Of a stretch of DNA of 8,785 bases, positions 1 through 6,732 are shown piece after piece. Both the position numbers and the translations under genes were made by a program. The notes below the pieces were generated by a model. That model had not been told where the DNA came from. It made no database searches and saw only the letters and a program-made list of their open reading frames with translations. Positions within the stretch are counted from its first letter, which is position 1, and each line of letters starts with the position of its first letter. Source of the DNA: Pseudomonadota bacterium (lineage in GTDB: Bacteria > Pseudomonadota > Alphaproteobacteria > Rhizobiales > Xanthobacteraceae); NCBI GenBank assembly GCA_023390695.1, contig JAEWCJ010000053.1, forward strand, positions 1 through 8,785, read 5' to 3'.

Positions 1-167
1 ACCACGTACTTGTTGTGGACGATCTCGTGGCGGACATAGACCGGCGGCCCGTATTTTTCCAGCGCGCGCTCCACGATCTCGATGGCACGGACAACGCCGG
101 CGCAGAAGCCGCGTGGCTGCGCCAGAATGACTTTCATGGGTTGCCGCGTTATCGGATCCATTGCCAT
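1..167 (-). CDS. ispH: 4-hydroxy-3-methylbut-2-enyl diphosphate reductase, N-terminal part (cut by window edge)
   Basis: IspH (LytB) is the last enzyme of the non-mevalonate (MEP) isoprenoid pathway. It reductively dehydroxylates HMBPP to IPP and DMAPP in the cytosol using a [4Fe-4S] cluster. Only 55 codons are present and the rest lies beyond base 1. The reading starts [20 protein letters not shown] and continues into [20 protein letters not shown]. Cys22 in PRGFCAGV matches the first cluster cysteine of the family (Cys12 of E. coli), and His51 in RHEIVHN matches the substrate-binding His41. The spacing Cys+29=His is the same as in E. coli. An alternative start is Met11 (base 137), which would align with the E. 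coli N-terminus; neither ATG has a strong Shine-Dalgarno. The gene is divergent from the Pat gene and has no evident functional link with the fix genes. Confidence 0.93.
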   Translation of the reverse strand, partial: MAMDPITRQPMKVILAQPRGFCAGVVRAIEIVERALEKYGPPVYVRHEIVHNKYV

Positions 168-408
168 GCCAGGCTACTCTGCCGCCGATCTGCAAGAGGT
201 TCTGAGCACAATTCGGTTACCACGATTGTCGACGCGGTTTCATCGAGATCGCGCAAGCCAGCGGGTACCCTGGTGGCAGCAAGTCGCATTTTGATTTCCG
301 GATTGTTACGAAAATCTGCGCACAAATGAGCCAAAAATAACAAGCCGATATGCTGAATAACCGTGGCTTTTGCTGGGCAACACCGGACCGCGATGGTTTG
401 TTCCCTGT

Positions 409-424
409 GCCCCTGGGCAGGGGC
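409..424. repeat. GC-rich 16-base palindrome
   Basis: GCCCCTG and CAGGGGC are perfect inverted repeats separated by GG. As RNA it could form a 5-bp stem with a 6-base loop. As DNA it could be an operator for a dimeric protein. It has no T-tract on either side, so it does not look like a terminator. Function unknown. Confidence 0.4.
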
Positions 425-588
425 CGGCTTCGGTAAGCGACCCGTCCGCAATTCAGGAAATAATGGCCCGGAAAATATCCGGATAAATCCCCCGAACCAC
501 AAGTGAAATCAGCCGACCTGGCGGCCCGCCGAGCCCCGGACGGGGTAGGAAAATCGGCCATCACCGAACAGAATGGCGAGACAATATG

Positions 589-612
589 CACGCTGCACTT
601 CTACGCAGCGTG
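589..612 (+). promoter_or_regulatory. Hairpin in the probable 5' leader of pat
   Basis: CACGCTGC (589-596) pairs perfectly with GCAGCGTG (605-612) around an 8-base loop; two further G-T pairs can extend the stem. A second, weaker pairing, TGTGC (611-615) with GCACA (625-629), shares its first bases with the first hairpin and reaches close to the ribosome binding site at 637-640. There is no run of T directly after the stem, so it is not a typical terminator. It may affect translation of pat or be a protein site; this is inference only. Confidence 0.35.
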
Positions 613-636
613 TGCCTTATTCGTGCACAGACCAGC

Positions 637-640
637 AGGA
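637..640 (+). promoter_or_regulatory. Ribosome binding site that decides the pat start
   Basis: AGGA lies 6 bases ahead of the ATG at 647. The open frame extends upstream to an ATG at 503, but that one has no such site and its extra 48 residues do not belong to the family. The protein from 647 begins MSTYRLQQLFAPRSVVLVGA, the expected start of the CoA-binding domain. Confidence 0.7.
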
Positions 641-646
641 TCGAAC

Positions 647-3325
647 ATGTCGACTTACCGGCTCCAGCAACTCTTCGCACCACGGTCTGTTGTCCTGGTC
701 GGCGCCAGCCCGCGCAAGGACTCGCTGGGTCATGCCGTATTCGAGAATCTGAAACAGGCCGGCTTTGCCGGGCCGATTCACCTCGTCAATCCGCGCCATC
801 GCGAGATCAGCGGAGCGACGTGCGTTGCGACGATCGCGGATCTCGACACTGCGCCGGACCTGATGGTCGTGGTGACACCGGCGCATACCGTGCCGGCGCT
901 TGTCGAAGCGGCGGGTGAGAAAGGCATCGCCAGTGCGATCATCCTGACGGCCGGACTGGGACACGGGCCGGATTCGCTTGCGGCGGAGAGCGAGCGGATT
1001 GCCCGCAGATACGGCCTGCGCCTGCTCGGTCCGAACTGCCTCGGGCTTATCGCACCTTACGCAAAATTGAACGCCAGCTTTGCAGCGCGGATTCCGGCCC
1101 AGGGCCACCTCGCGGTCATCTCGCAATCCGGCGCCATTGCCGCGGCGATGTCGGAATGGGGCATCGCAAATTCGACCGGCTTTTCGGCCATCGCCTCGAT
1201 AGGCGACCAGCTCGACATCGACATCAGCGACCTGCTTGACTATTTCGCCCTCGATCCGAAGACGCGCGCCATCCTGCTGTATGTCGAGTCGATTAAGGAC
1301 GCGCGCAAATTCATGTCGGCTGCGCGCGCCGCCGCGCGCACCAAGCCGGTCGTCGCCATCAAGTCCGGGCGCCACGCCGAAGGCGCGCAGGCCGCCGTCA
1401 CCCATACCGGCGCCATGGCCGGCTCCGACGCGGTCTCCGACGCCGCCTTCCGCCGCGCCGGTTTGCTCCGGGTCTACGATCTGTCCGAATTGTTCGACGC
1501 GACGGAGACACTGAGTCATTTCAGAACGTTGCGCGGCAAACGTCTCGCGATCCTGACCAATGGCGGGGGCATCGGCGTTCTGGCCATCGACCGGCTGCGG
1601 GATTTCGGCGGAACGCCGGCAACCCTCTCGGAGATGACCGCGGTGCGGCTGCATGAGGTGCTGCCGGAGACGTGGTCGGGCACCAACCCGGTGGACATCG
1701 TCGGAGATGCGGGTCCGGAACGTTACGTGGCGGCGCTTGACGCTCTCCTCGCCGATCCCGAGAACGACGCGATCCTTGTCTTTAACGTGCCGACGGCGAT
1801 GGCCTCATCGCACGAGGTGGCGCAGGCGGTGGCCGAGCGGATATCGGCGCAACGTACAAAGACGCTGGAACCCAAGCCGGTCTTTGTTTCCTGGATCGGC
1901 GGCGATCGGAAAATCGCGGATATCTTCAATCAGGCGTCGATCCCGCAATATCCGACGGAGGCGGAGGCCGTGCGCGGCGTCATGCACCTGGCTCGCTACC
2001 GTGAGGCCATCGATTCGCTGATGGAGACGCCGCCAAGTCTCCCCGACACGTTCAGGCCCGACGAACAGAAGGCCCGCCGCATCGTTGAAAAAGCAATCTC
2101 CGAGAAACGCCGCTGGCTCGATCCGCTCGAGGTCGCCGCCTTGTTCGAGGCCTATACGATCCCCATCGTGCCCACTGTTCACGTGGCGGACGCGGCGGAT
2201 GCCGCCAAGGCGGCCACACCGTATCTCCGCCAGGGCTATGCCGTGGTCCTGAAGATTTTTTCCCGCGACATTATTCACAAGTCGGATGTCGGCGGCGTCA
2301 GGCTCAACCTGACCAATGAGGACGACGTCGCCCGCGCCGCCACGGACATGATCGCACGCGCGCGGGATTTGAGGCCCGACGCGCGTCTGGAAGGGTTCAT
2401 ACTGCAACCCATGATCCGCAGACCGGGCGCCCGCGAGCTCATCGTCGGCATCGCGCATGATCGCGTCTTCGGACCCGTAATCCTGTTCGGCCGCGGCGGG
2501 ACCGCGGTCGAAGTCATCAACGACAAGGCGCTGGCATTGCCGCCGCTGGACATGAAACTGGCGCAGGATCTCATCGGCCGCACGCGCGTGTCACGGATCC
2601 TGTCCGCTTACCGCGACGTGCCGGCGGCGCGCCAGGACGAAATCGCGCTGACGCTGGTCAAGGTCGCGCAGATGGCGGCCGACATTCCGCAACTCGAGGA
2701 ACTCGACGTCAATCCGCTGATTGCCGACGAAAGCGGCGTGCTGGCGCTGGATGCGCGCGTCGCGGTTTCCGAAGCGCGGCGGACCGACCGGCAACTGGCG
2801 ATCCGGCCCTACCCAAAAGAATGGGAGCGGCGCCTGCTGCCGCAGCCTGACTGGCCCGTGCTGGCCCGGCCGGCGCGCCCCGAGGACGAAGAGATGTTCA
2901 GGGCGTTCTTCAAAAGCGTGTCGGAGGAGGATCTTCGCCTGCGCTTCTTCGCGCCGGTCAAGGATCTCAGTCACCCCTTCATCGCCCGCCTGACCCAGAT
3001 GGACTATGCCAGAGCCATGGCGTTTGTCGCCATCGACGAAGCGTCCGGCGCGATGCTGGGAGCCGTCCGCATTCATGCGGACGCAAATCATGAGGCCGCC
3101 GAATACGCCATTCTCCTGCGATCGGATATGAAGGGCCGCGGCCTGGGCTGGAAGCTGATGGAACTGATCATCGAATACGCCCGCGCCGACGGCATCAGGC
3201 GCATTCACGGCGAAGTTCTGCGCGAGAATACCGTCATGCTCCGCATGTGCGGGGAACTGGGGTTCCAGATCACGCCCGACCCGGACGATCCGTCATTGAG
3301 CATCGTCGAGTATCGGCTCGCATAA
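647..3325 (+). CDS. pat: Pat-type protein: NDP-forming acyl-CoA synthetase fused to GNAT acetyltransferase
   Basis: Predicted 892-residue cytosolic protein, close to the length of Salmonella Pat (about 886). Pat proteins acetylate a lysine of AMP-forming acyl-CoA synthetases and so shut them off; a CobB or SrtN deacetylase usually reverses this. Domains in order: CoA-binding Rossmann fold (about 8-130, VVLVGASPRKDSLG), succinyl-CoA-ligase-like regions (about 150-460), ATP-grasp (about 480-706) and GNAT (about 736-892). The GNAT acetyl-CoA loop is seen as KGRGLGWKL near 829-837. The synthetase part keeps a candidate phospho-His at 253 (VTHTGAMAGSD) and His544 in the ATP-grasp motif HKSDVGGV, so it could be catalytically active; that is inference. 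The gene converges on fixJ with only 15 bases between stop codons, and I see no clear terminator there. No FixK box precedes it, so it may not belong to the oxygen regulon. The family call is strong; the exact substrate is unknown. Confidence 0.88.
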   Translation: MSTYRLQQLFAPRSVVLVGASPRKDSLGHAVFENLKQAGFAGPIHLVNPRHREISGATCVATIADLDTAPDLMVVVTPAHTVPALVEAAGEKGIASAIILTAGLGHGPDSLAAESERIARRYGLRLLGPNCLGLIAPYAKLNASFAARIPAQGHLAVISQSGAIAAAMSEWGIANSTGFSAIASIGDQLDIDISDLLDYFALDPKTRAILLYVESIKDARKFMSAARAAARTKPVVAIKSGRHAEGAQAAVTHTGAMAGSDAVSDAAFRRAGLLRVYDLSELFDATETLSHFRTLRGKRLAILTNGGGIGVLAIDRLRDFGGTPATLSEMTAVRLHEVLPETWSGTNPVDIVGDAGPERYVAALDALLADPENDAILVFNVPTAMASSHEVAQAVAERISAQRTKTLEPKPVFVSWIGGDRKIADIFNQASIPQYPTEAEAVRGVMHLARYREAIDSLMETPPSLPDTFRPDEQKARRIVEKAISEKRRWLDPLEVAALFEAYTIPIVPTVHVADAADAAKAATPYLRQGYAVVLKIFSRDIIHKSDVGGVRLNLTNEDDVARAATDMIARARDLRPDARLEGFILQPMIRRPGARELIVGIAHDRVFGPVILFGRGGTAVEVINDKALALPPLDMKLAQDLIGRTRVSRILSAYRDVPAARQDEIALTLVKVAQMAADIPQLEELDVNPLIADESGVLALDARVAVSEARRTDRQLAIRPYPKEWERRLLPQPDWPVLARPARPEDEEMFRAFFKSVSEEDLRLRFFAPVKDLSHPFIARLTQMDYARAMAFVAIDEASGAMLGAVRIHADANHEAAEYAILLRSDMKGRGLGWKLMELIIEYARADGIRRIHGEVLRENTVMLRMCGELGFQITPDPDDPSLSIVEYRLA

Positions 3326-3340
3326 GCGGCGGCGCGACGG

Positions 3341-3961
3341 CTAGTTTTTCTCGATGAGATTCGACGTCAGCACGATACGAACCAGATCGGCAAGGCTGTT
3401 GGCATCCATCTTCGTCATCACGTTCGCCCGATAAACCTCGACCGTACGGGCGCTGATCCCGAGATCATAGGCGATGGTCTTGTTCGGCAGGCCGGTGACC
3501 AGTCCTTCAAGCACCTGTTTCTCCCGCGGCGTCAGCGAGGCGAAACGCTGCGCGATCTGCGCCTGCTCCGCCGTCTGGCTGCCGTCACGCTCGCGCCGCG
3601 CCAAGGCGGCACGCACGGAAGAGAGCACCGTATCCTGATCGAAGGGCTTTTCCAGAAAATCGGTCGCGCCCGCTTTCATTGCTTCCACCGCCAGAGAGAC
3701 ATCGCCGTGCCCGGTCACGACGATGACGGGGACTGGATTCTTGAGCTCCTGCAGCTTGCGCAGAAGTTCGAGCCCGTCCATTCCCGGCATCCGCACGTCG
3801 GTGATGATGCAGCCGGCCTCCTCGGAGCGGAACACGGCGAGAAACTCGATCGCCGATTCATGCTGGCGGCTCTTGATGGCGGCCGTGCCGAGCAGGAAGG
3901 CCAGTGAATCCCGAACTGCGGCGTCGTCGTCAATGATGTGAACGATACGGCTCTCCGTCAT
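3341..3961 (-). CDS. fixJ: Response regulator FixJ
   Basis: FixJ is the DNA-binding partner of FixL. When phosphorylated under low oxygen it dimerises and activates fixK (and nifA in some rhizobia). The 206-residue length is typical. The receiver domain (about 1-120) has the acidic pocket Asp11/Asp12, the phosphoacceptor Asp55 in [13 protein letters not shown], Thr83 in VVTGHGD and Lys105 in EKPF. A linker leads to a LuxR/NarL-type helix-turn-helix (about 142-203, [15 protein letters not shown] then [19 protein letters not shown]). Its ATG overlaps the fixL stop in an ATGA junction (3958-3961), which points to one transcript and translational coupling; its own ribosome binding site is weak. 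No extra receiver gene such as the one beside fixJ in B. japonicum, and no fixT, is present here. Confidence 0.96.
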   Translation of the reverse strand: MTESRIVHIIDDDAAVRDSLAFLLGTAAIKSRQHESAIEFLAVFRSEEAGCIITDVRMPGMDGLELLRKLQELKNPVPVIVVTGHGDVSLAVEAMKAGATDFLEKPFDQDTVLSSVRAALARRERDGSQTAEQAQIAQRFASLTPREKQVLEGLVTGLPNKTIAYDLGISARTVEVYRANVMTKMDANSLADLVRIVLTSNLIEKN

Positions 3962-5469
3962 CCTGAAAAATCCTCGGCACTGACAAGTCGCAGCGTGAAG
4001 TGAAAGATCGTCCCGCCGCCTGCATTCGGCTCGACCCAGATCCGGCCGCCATGGGTCTCGACGATGGTCTTGGAAATCGATAGACCGACGCCCATACCAT
4101 CGCTCTTGGTGGTGATGAAGGGCTGGAACAACTGCGCTTTCATCTCGGGCGTAATGCCCGAGCCGGTATCGGCGACGCTGACGCGGACCATCCGGCCTTC
4201 GACTCCTTGCGTCCAGATCGTCAGATGGCGCTGCTCCGCCCCGACCATGGCGTCGATCGCGTTGCGGATCAGGGTGAGCAGCACCTGCTGGATCTGCACC
4301 TTGTCGACCAGCACCAGATCGAGCTTCCAGTCGAGATCGATACGGACGCGAATGCCCTGTTCCTTGGCGCCGACCAGCGCCAGCGCGCTCGCTTCCTCGA
4401 CCAGCTTGGGCAGGCTCTCGACCTTCTTCTCGCTTTCACCGCGCGCGACGAAATCGCGCAGACGCCGGATGATCTGGCCTGCGCGCAGCGCCTGATCGCC
4501 CGCCTTGTCGATCGCATCGCGGATCGTCGGCGCGGAGGCGGGATCGTTCGCATCGAGCAGCCGCTGCGATCCCTTCAGATAATTCGTGATCGCCGCCAGC
4601 GGCTGGTTCAATTCATGCGCAAGCGTCGAGGCCATCTCGCCCATCGCCGTCAGGCGGGAGATATGTACGAGCTCGGCCTGCAATTCCTGCAGCCGCGCCT
4701 CGGTTTTCTGCCGCTCGGTCAGATCGCGCACGAAGCCGGTGAAGAAACGCCGGTCGTTCGAGCGCATTTCGCCGACCGCCAGCTCCATCGGAAAGGTCGA
4801 GCCGTCCTTGCGTTCGCCGACGACCACGCGCCCGACGCCGATGATGCGACGTTCCCCTGTGCCCAGATAACGGTTGATATATTGGTCATGGCCTTCGCGA
4901 TAGGGCGACGGCATCAGCATCTTCACATTCTGCCCGATCACCTCCTCGGCCGGATAGCCGAACAGGCGCTGCGCCGCCGAGCTGAAAGAGCGCACGATGC
5001 AGCGCTCGTCGATGACCACCATGGCGTCCGGGATCGTATCGAGGATGGACGTCAGATGCGCCTCGCGCGCCAACAGGTCCTGATGCGTCATCTCCGCAAG
5101 CCGGCGCGATTTCTGGACGCGCCCGCCGAGCCAGGCCATCCCGATTCCGATGCCGCAAAACGCCACGGCATTCGCCAACTGCGCCTGAGACATGTAACTG
5201 AGCGAGAGATGGGTGCCCAGAAACGTGCCCAGCACGGTGGCGACAAGGCCGGGGCCCAACCCGCCCATGGCGCTCGCCACCAGCACGGCGGGCACAAAAA
5301 ACAGATACGGCGCGTGCGCCTCCAGGGCCGGCGCAAGGACGACGCGCACGGCGTAGCTCAGCAGCACGACACAGACGGCAAGGCCGTAAACAATGATCTC
5401 GTGCCGTGAGGCGGAGAACAGCCGGCTCGCCGAGGTTTTCTCCGCGTTATGTGCGATTTCAGGGCTCAA
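3958..5469 (-). CDS. fixL: Oxygen-sensing haem-PAS histidine kinase FixL
   Basis: FixL autophosphorylates when oxygen leaves its haem and passes the phosphate to FixJ. The 503-residue protein has an N-terminal membrane region with about four hydrophobic segments (about 25-47, 55-90 as two, 98-116). One PAS domain follows (about 137-255) with proximal haem ligand His194 ([11 protein letters not shown]), Arg200 and Arg214 (IIGVGR), the arginines that respond to ligand. Then comes a DHp domain with phospho-acceptor His285 ([20 protein letters not shown]) and an HATPase with N403, DTGSG (434-438), FQPFITTK and GMGVGLSIS. Residue numbers match S. meliloti FixL (His194, His285), so it is the membrane-bound, single-PAS kind rather than the soluble double-PAS B. 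japonicum kind. The start is a TTG at 5469: no in-frame ATG exists before the membrane region, while an ATG 10 bases upstream is out of frame and stops after six codons. The exact start is therefore less certain than the identity. Confidence 0.95.
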   Translation of the reverse strand: MSPEIAHNAEKTSASRLFSASRHEIIVYGLAVCVVLLSYAVRVVLAPALEAHAPYLFFVPAVLVASAMGGLGPGLVATVLGTFLGTHLSLSYMSQAQLANAVAFCGIGIGMAWLGGRVQKSRRLAEMTHQDLLAREAHLTSILDTIPDAMVVIDERCIVRSFSSAAQRLFGYPAEEVIGQNVKMLMPSPYREGHDQYINRYLGTGERRIIGVGRVVVGERKDGSTFPMELAVGEMRSNDRRFFTGFVRDLTERQKTEARLQELQAELVHISRLTAMGEMASTLAHELNQPLAAITNYLKGSQRLLDANDPASAPTIRDAIDKAGDQALRAGQIIRRLRDFVARGESEKKVESLPKLVEEASALALVGAKEQGIRVRIDLDWKLDLVLVDKVQIQQVLLTLIRNAIDAMVGAEQRHLTIWTQGVEGRMVRVSVADTGSGITPEMKAQLFQPFITTKSDGMGVGLSISKTIVETHGGRIWVEPNAGGGTIFHFTLRLVSAEDFSG

Positions 5470-5498
5470 CGCAGCTCATTCCGTTGGGTGTCGCCGTC

Positions 5499-5527
5499 AA
5501 TTTCACCGAATCGACAAGCGTTTTCAA
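5499..5527 (-). promoter_or_regulatory. Possible fixLJ promoter
   Basis: Reading leftward, TTGAAA (5527-5522) resembles a -35 box and GAAATT (5504-5499) a poor -10 box, with a 17-base spacer. The -35 match is 5 of 6 and the -10 only 3 of 6. It would place transcription start about 20 bases ahead of the TTG start of fixL. Weak support. Confidence 0.3.
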
Positions 5528-5550
5528 GCATTTAACGAGGGCCTCGGCAT

Positions 5551-5571
5551 CTACGGGATTTCCCTTAGGGG
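5551..5571 (+). promoter_or_regulatory. Candidate FixJ~P binding site ahead of fixK
   Basis: The segment holds two overlapping near-palindromes, GGGATTTCCC (5555-5564) and CCCTTAGGG (5562-5570), preceded by CTAC. FixJ is the expected activator of fixK and needs a site in this 167-base spacer. A -10-like TAAAAT sits at 5594-5599 with no good -35 at 17 bases, as expected of an activated promoter. The segment is centred about 45 bases ahead of the start site this -10 implies. The match to published FixJ sites is partial, so this is inference from position and symmetry. Confidence 0.4.
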
Positions 5572-5593
5572 CAATATCCAAATTTTGAACCGG

Positions 5594-5599
5594 TAAAAT
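5594..5599 (+). promoter_or_regulatory. Possible -10 box of the fixK promoter
   Basis: TAAAAT matches the consensus TATAAT at 5 of 6 bases. The bases at the matching -35 position (GCAATA, 5571-5576) are poor, which fits an activator-dependent promoter. It implies transcription starting near 5606, about 30 bases ahead of the fixK ATG. Confidence 0.4.
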
Positions 5600-5625
5600 T
5601 CATTTTATCACCCGCATACGGACAC

Positions 5626-5631
5626 AGGAGG
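5626..5631 (+). promoter_or_regulatory. Ribosome binding site of fixK
   Basis: A perfect AGGAGG lies 5 bases ahead of the ATG at 5637. It settles the start against the later Met10 and is the strongest such site on the plus strand of this window. Confidence 0.85.
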
Positions 5632-5636
5632 ACCCT

Positions 5637-6296
5637 ATGCGCCCGCAAATCCAGACCAGCCGCATGACAGCTTCCACTGGCGCCCCGGTACGCACATTCT
5701 TCGACTGTCCGGAGCTCGTGGGCGCGACCATGTCCTTTGCAAAGGGCGTCGAGATCTACGGCGAGAGGGAACCTGCCGATTACATCTACCTGGTGCTGTC
5801 CGGCACGGTGCGCAGCTACAGGATTTTGAACGACGGCCGCCGCCAGATCGAAGGTTTCCACTTCGCTGGCGATATCTTCGGCCTTGAAACCGACGCCGAA
5901 CATGCCTCCTCGACCGAGGCCGTCACGCCCGCCACGGTCCTCGTCGTCCGCCGCAGCACGCTGTTCGCCGTCGCCGAACGCAACATGAGCATTGCCAACC
6001 AGCTCTGGAGGCTGACCGCCCGCGAACTCGACCACGCGCGCAGACATGCGCTGCTGCTGGTGAAGAGCGCACAGGAGCGCGTGGCCACGTTCCTGCTGGA
6101 AATGGCGCGCCGGGGAACGGGCAATGCGGTGGAGCTTCCGATGTCGCGTCAGGATATTGCCGACTATCTCGGCCTGACGATCGAGACGGTGTCGCGCACG
6201 CTCTCGCTGTTCCAGCAGGAAGCCGCAATCGATCTGCCGAATTCACGGCGCATCCTGCTGCGCGACCGCGGCGCGCTGAGCAGCCTCAATTCATAA
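5637..6296 (+). CDS. fixK: CRP/FNR-family regulator FixK
   Basis: FixK is the second tier of the FixLJ cascade and activates cbb3 oxidase and other low-oxygen genes by binding TTGAT-N4-ATCAA. The 219-residue protein has a cyclic-nucleotide-binding-like barrel (about 30-115), a long dimerisation helix (about 118-150) and a winged helix-turn-helix (about 160-210). The recognition helix TIETVSRTLSLF carries Glu183, Ser186 and Arg187, the E-SR pattern that reads TTGA half-sites. It lacks the N-terminal cysteine cluster of FNR, so it should not sense oxygen itself. The only cysteine is Cys24; at the place I align with redox-sensitive Cys183 of B. japonicum FixK2 there is Ser170. It is divergent from fixL, unlike the same-strand order in B. 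japonicum. The FixK boxes at 7191 and 7233 are its obvious local targets. The symbol rests on family plus context; separating FixK1 from FixK2 type is not possible by eye, though position favours FixK2. Confidence 0.93.
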   Translation: MRPQIQTSRMTASTGAPVRTFFDCPELVGATMSFAKGVEIYGEREPADYIYLVLSGTVRSYRILNDGRRQIEGFHFAGDIFGLETDAEHASSTEAVTPATVLVVRRSTLFAVAERNMSIANQLWRLTARELDHARRHALLLVKSAQERVATFLLEMARRGTGNAVELPMSRQDIADYLGLTIETVSRTLSLFQQEAAIDLPNSRRILLRDRGALSSLNS

Positions 6297-6334
6297 GACC
6301 AATCGGGGGTCACGCCCCGGCCCCGGCCTAAAAC

Positions 6335-6359
6335 AGCCCGGCGTCACCGCCGGGCTTTT
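6335..6359. terminator. Bidirectional intrinsic terminator between fixK and the cytochrome c gene
   Basis: AGCCCGGCG (6335-6343) and CGCCGGGCT (6348-6356) form a perfect 9-bp stem with loop TCAC. On the plus strand TTT follows; on the minus strand the stem is followed by GTTTTA. It sits between the convergent ends of fixK (6296) and the cytochrome gene (6359), so it can serve both. Confidence 0.85.
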
Positions 6360-6712
6360 CATTCCAGCGTCTTCAGGAAGGCGATGAAATCGCCGATCTG
6401 GTCGGGCTCGAAGCGGAATTCCGGCATCGACGGATGGCCGGTCACCAGCCCTTCCGCCAGCGGCTCTTCGAGCCCTTCCACCGGGTAGCGCTTATGAAGG
6501 TCGCGGAAGGGCGGCGCGACCGACAGCGGACTGTGGCTCACCTTGTCGATCGAATGGCAGCGCGCGCAATAGGTTCGCGCGAGAAGAATGCCGCGCTGCG
6601 CATTTGGCGATTGCGATTGCGCCGATTGCGCCAGCGCCGCGCCGAAATCGGCAGCACCCAATACCAGCGACGCCACGGCAATGCCCGCCAAGCGATGCCC
6701 GAAGACCTGCAT
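6359..6712 (-). CDS. Small exported class I cytochrome c
   Basis: Predicted mono-haem c-type cytochrome, a periplasmic electron carrier or oxidase partner. The 117-residue precursor has a signal peptide (MQVFGHRLAG then a hydrophobic run to about Ala28, with a likely cut in ALA|QS). The haem motif is CARCH (Cys49, Cys52, His53), and the likely sixth ligand is Met96 in GHPSMPEF. The C-terminal helix (DQIGDFIAFLKTLE) is typical. I chose the ATG at 6712, which has a GGGA sequence 8 bases upstream and a proper signal peptide. An ATG at 6742 would overlap the upstream stop and add ten residues ahead of the signal. It follows the DUF6455 gene by 20 bases on the same strand, so both should share the FixK-type promoter at 7191-7204. 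It may pass electrons toward the cbb3 oxidase encoded opposite, but this is inference from context. It is too small and has too few haems to be CcoO or CcoP. Confidence 0.85.
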   Translation of the reverse strand: MQVFGHRLAGIAVASLVLGAADFGAALAQSAQSQSPNAQRGILLARTYCARCHSIDKVSHSPLSVAPPFRDLHKRYPVEGLEEPLAEGLVTGHPSMPEFRFEPDQIGDFIAFLKTLE

Positions 6713-6732
6713 CGTGCGATTCCCAGCGGCCT

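Larger units (their letters stand above)
168..646. other. Divergent intergenic spacer between ispH and pat
   Basis: This 479-base stretch holds no gene I can support. The open frames here (for example minus 149-502 and plus 503-646) have compositions unlike any family I recognise, no good ribosome binding sites, and overlap one another. It should carry the promoters of ispH (leftward) and pat (rightward), but I could not pick a convincing -35/-10 pair for either. It contains three inverted repeats: a GC-rich palindrome at 409-424, a short CCGGA/TCCGG hairpin at 468-482, and an 8-bp hairpin at 589-612 just ahead of the Pat start. No FixK/FNR box was seen here. Confidence 0.6.

Noticed and set aside
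149..591. Two overlapping minus-strand open frames in the ispH-pat spacer
   Set aside because: No recognisable family, no good start signals, they overlap each other in different frames and one runs into ispH.
503..646. Upstream extension of the pat frame to an ATG at 503 (48 extra residues)
   Set aside because: No ribosome binding site at 503, residues unlike the family, and the ATG at 647 has AGGA at good spacing plus the expected N-terminus.
617..1654. Long minus-strand open frame opposite pat (345 codons), and others at 1805-2458 and 2591-3208
   Set aside because: Antisense shadows of GC-rich coding sequence; arginine- and glycine-rich products with no domains, while the plus strand encodes a clear protein.
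3326..3340. Possible terminator between pat and fixJ
   Set aside because: Only 15 bases separate the stops and I see no convincing hairpin followed by T residues; ends of the two transcripts may overlap.
4207..5409. Plus-strand open frame of 400 codons opposite fixL
   Set aside because: Its product is a low-complexity string rich in Arg, His, Asp and Gln, typical of an antisense frame; fixL on the minus strand is certain.
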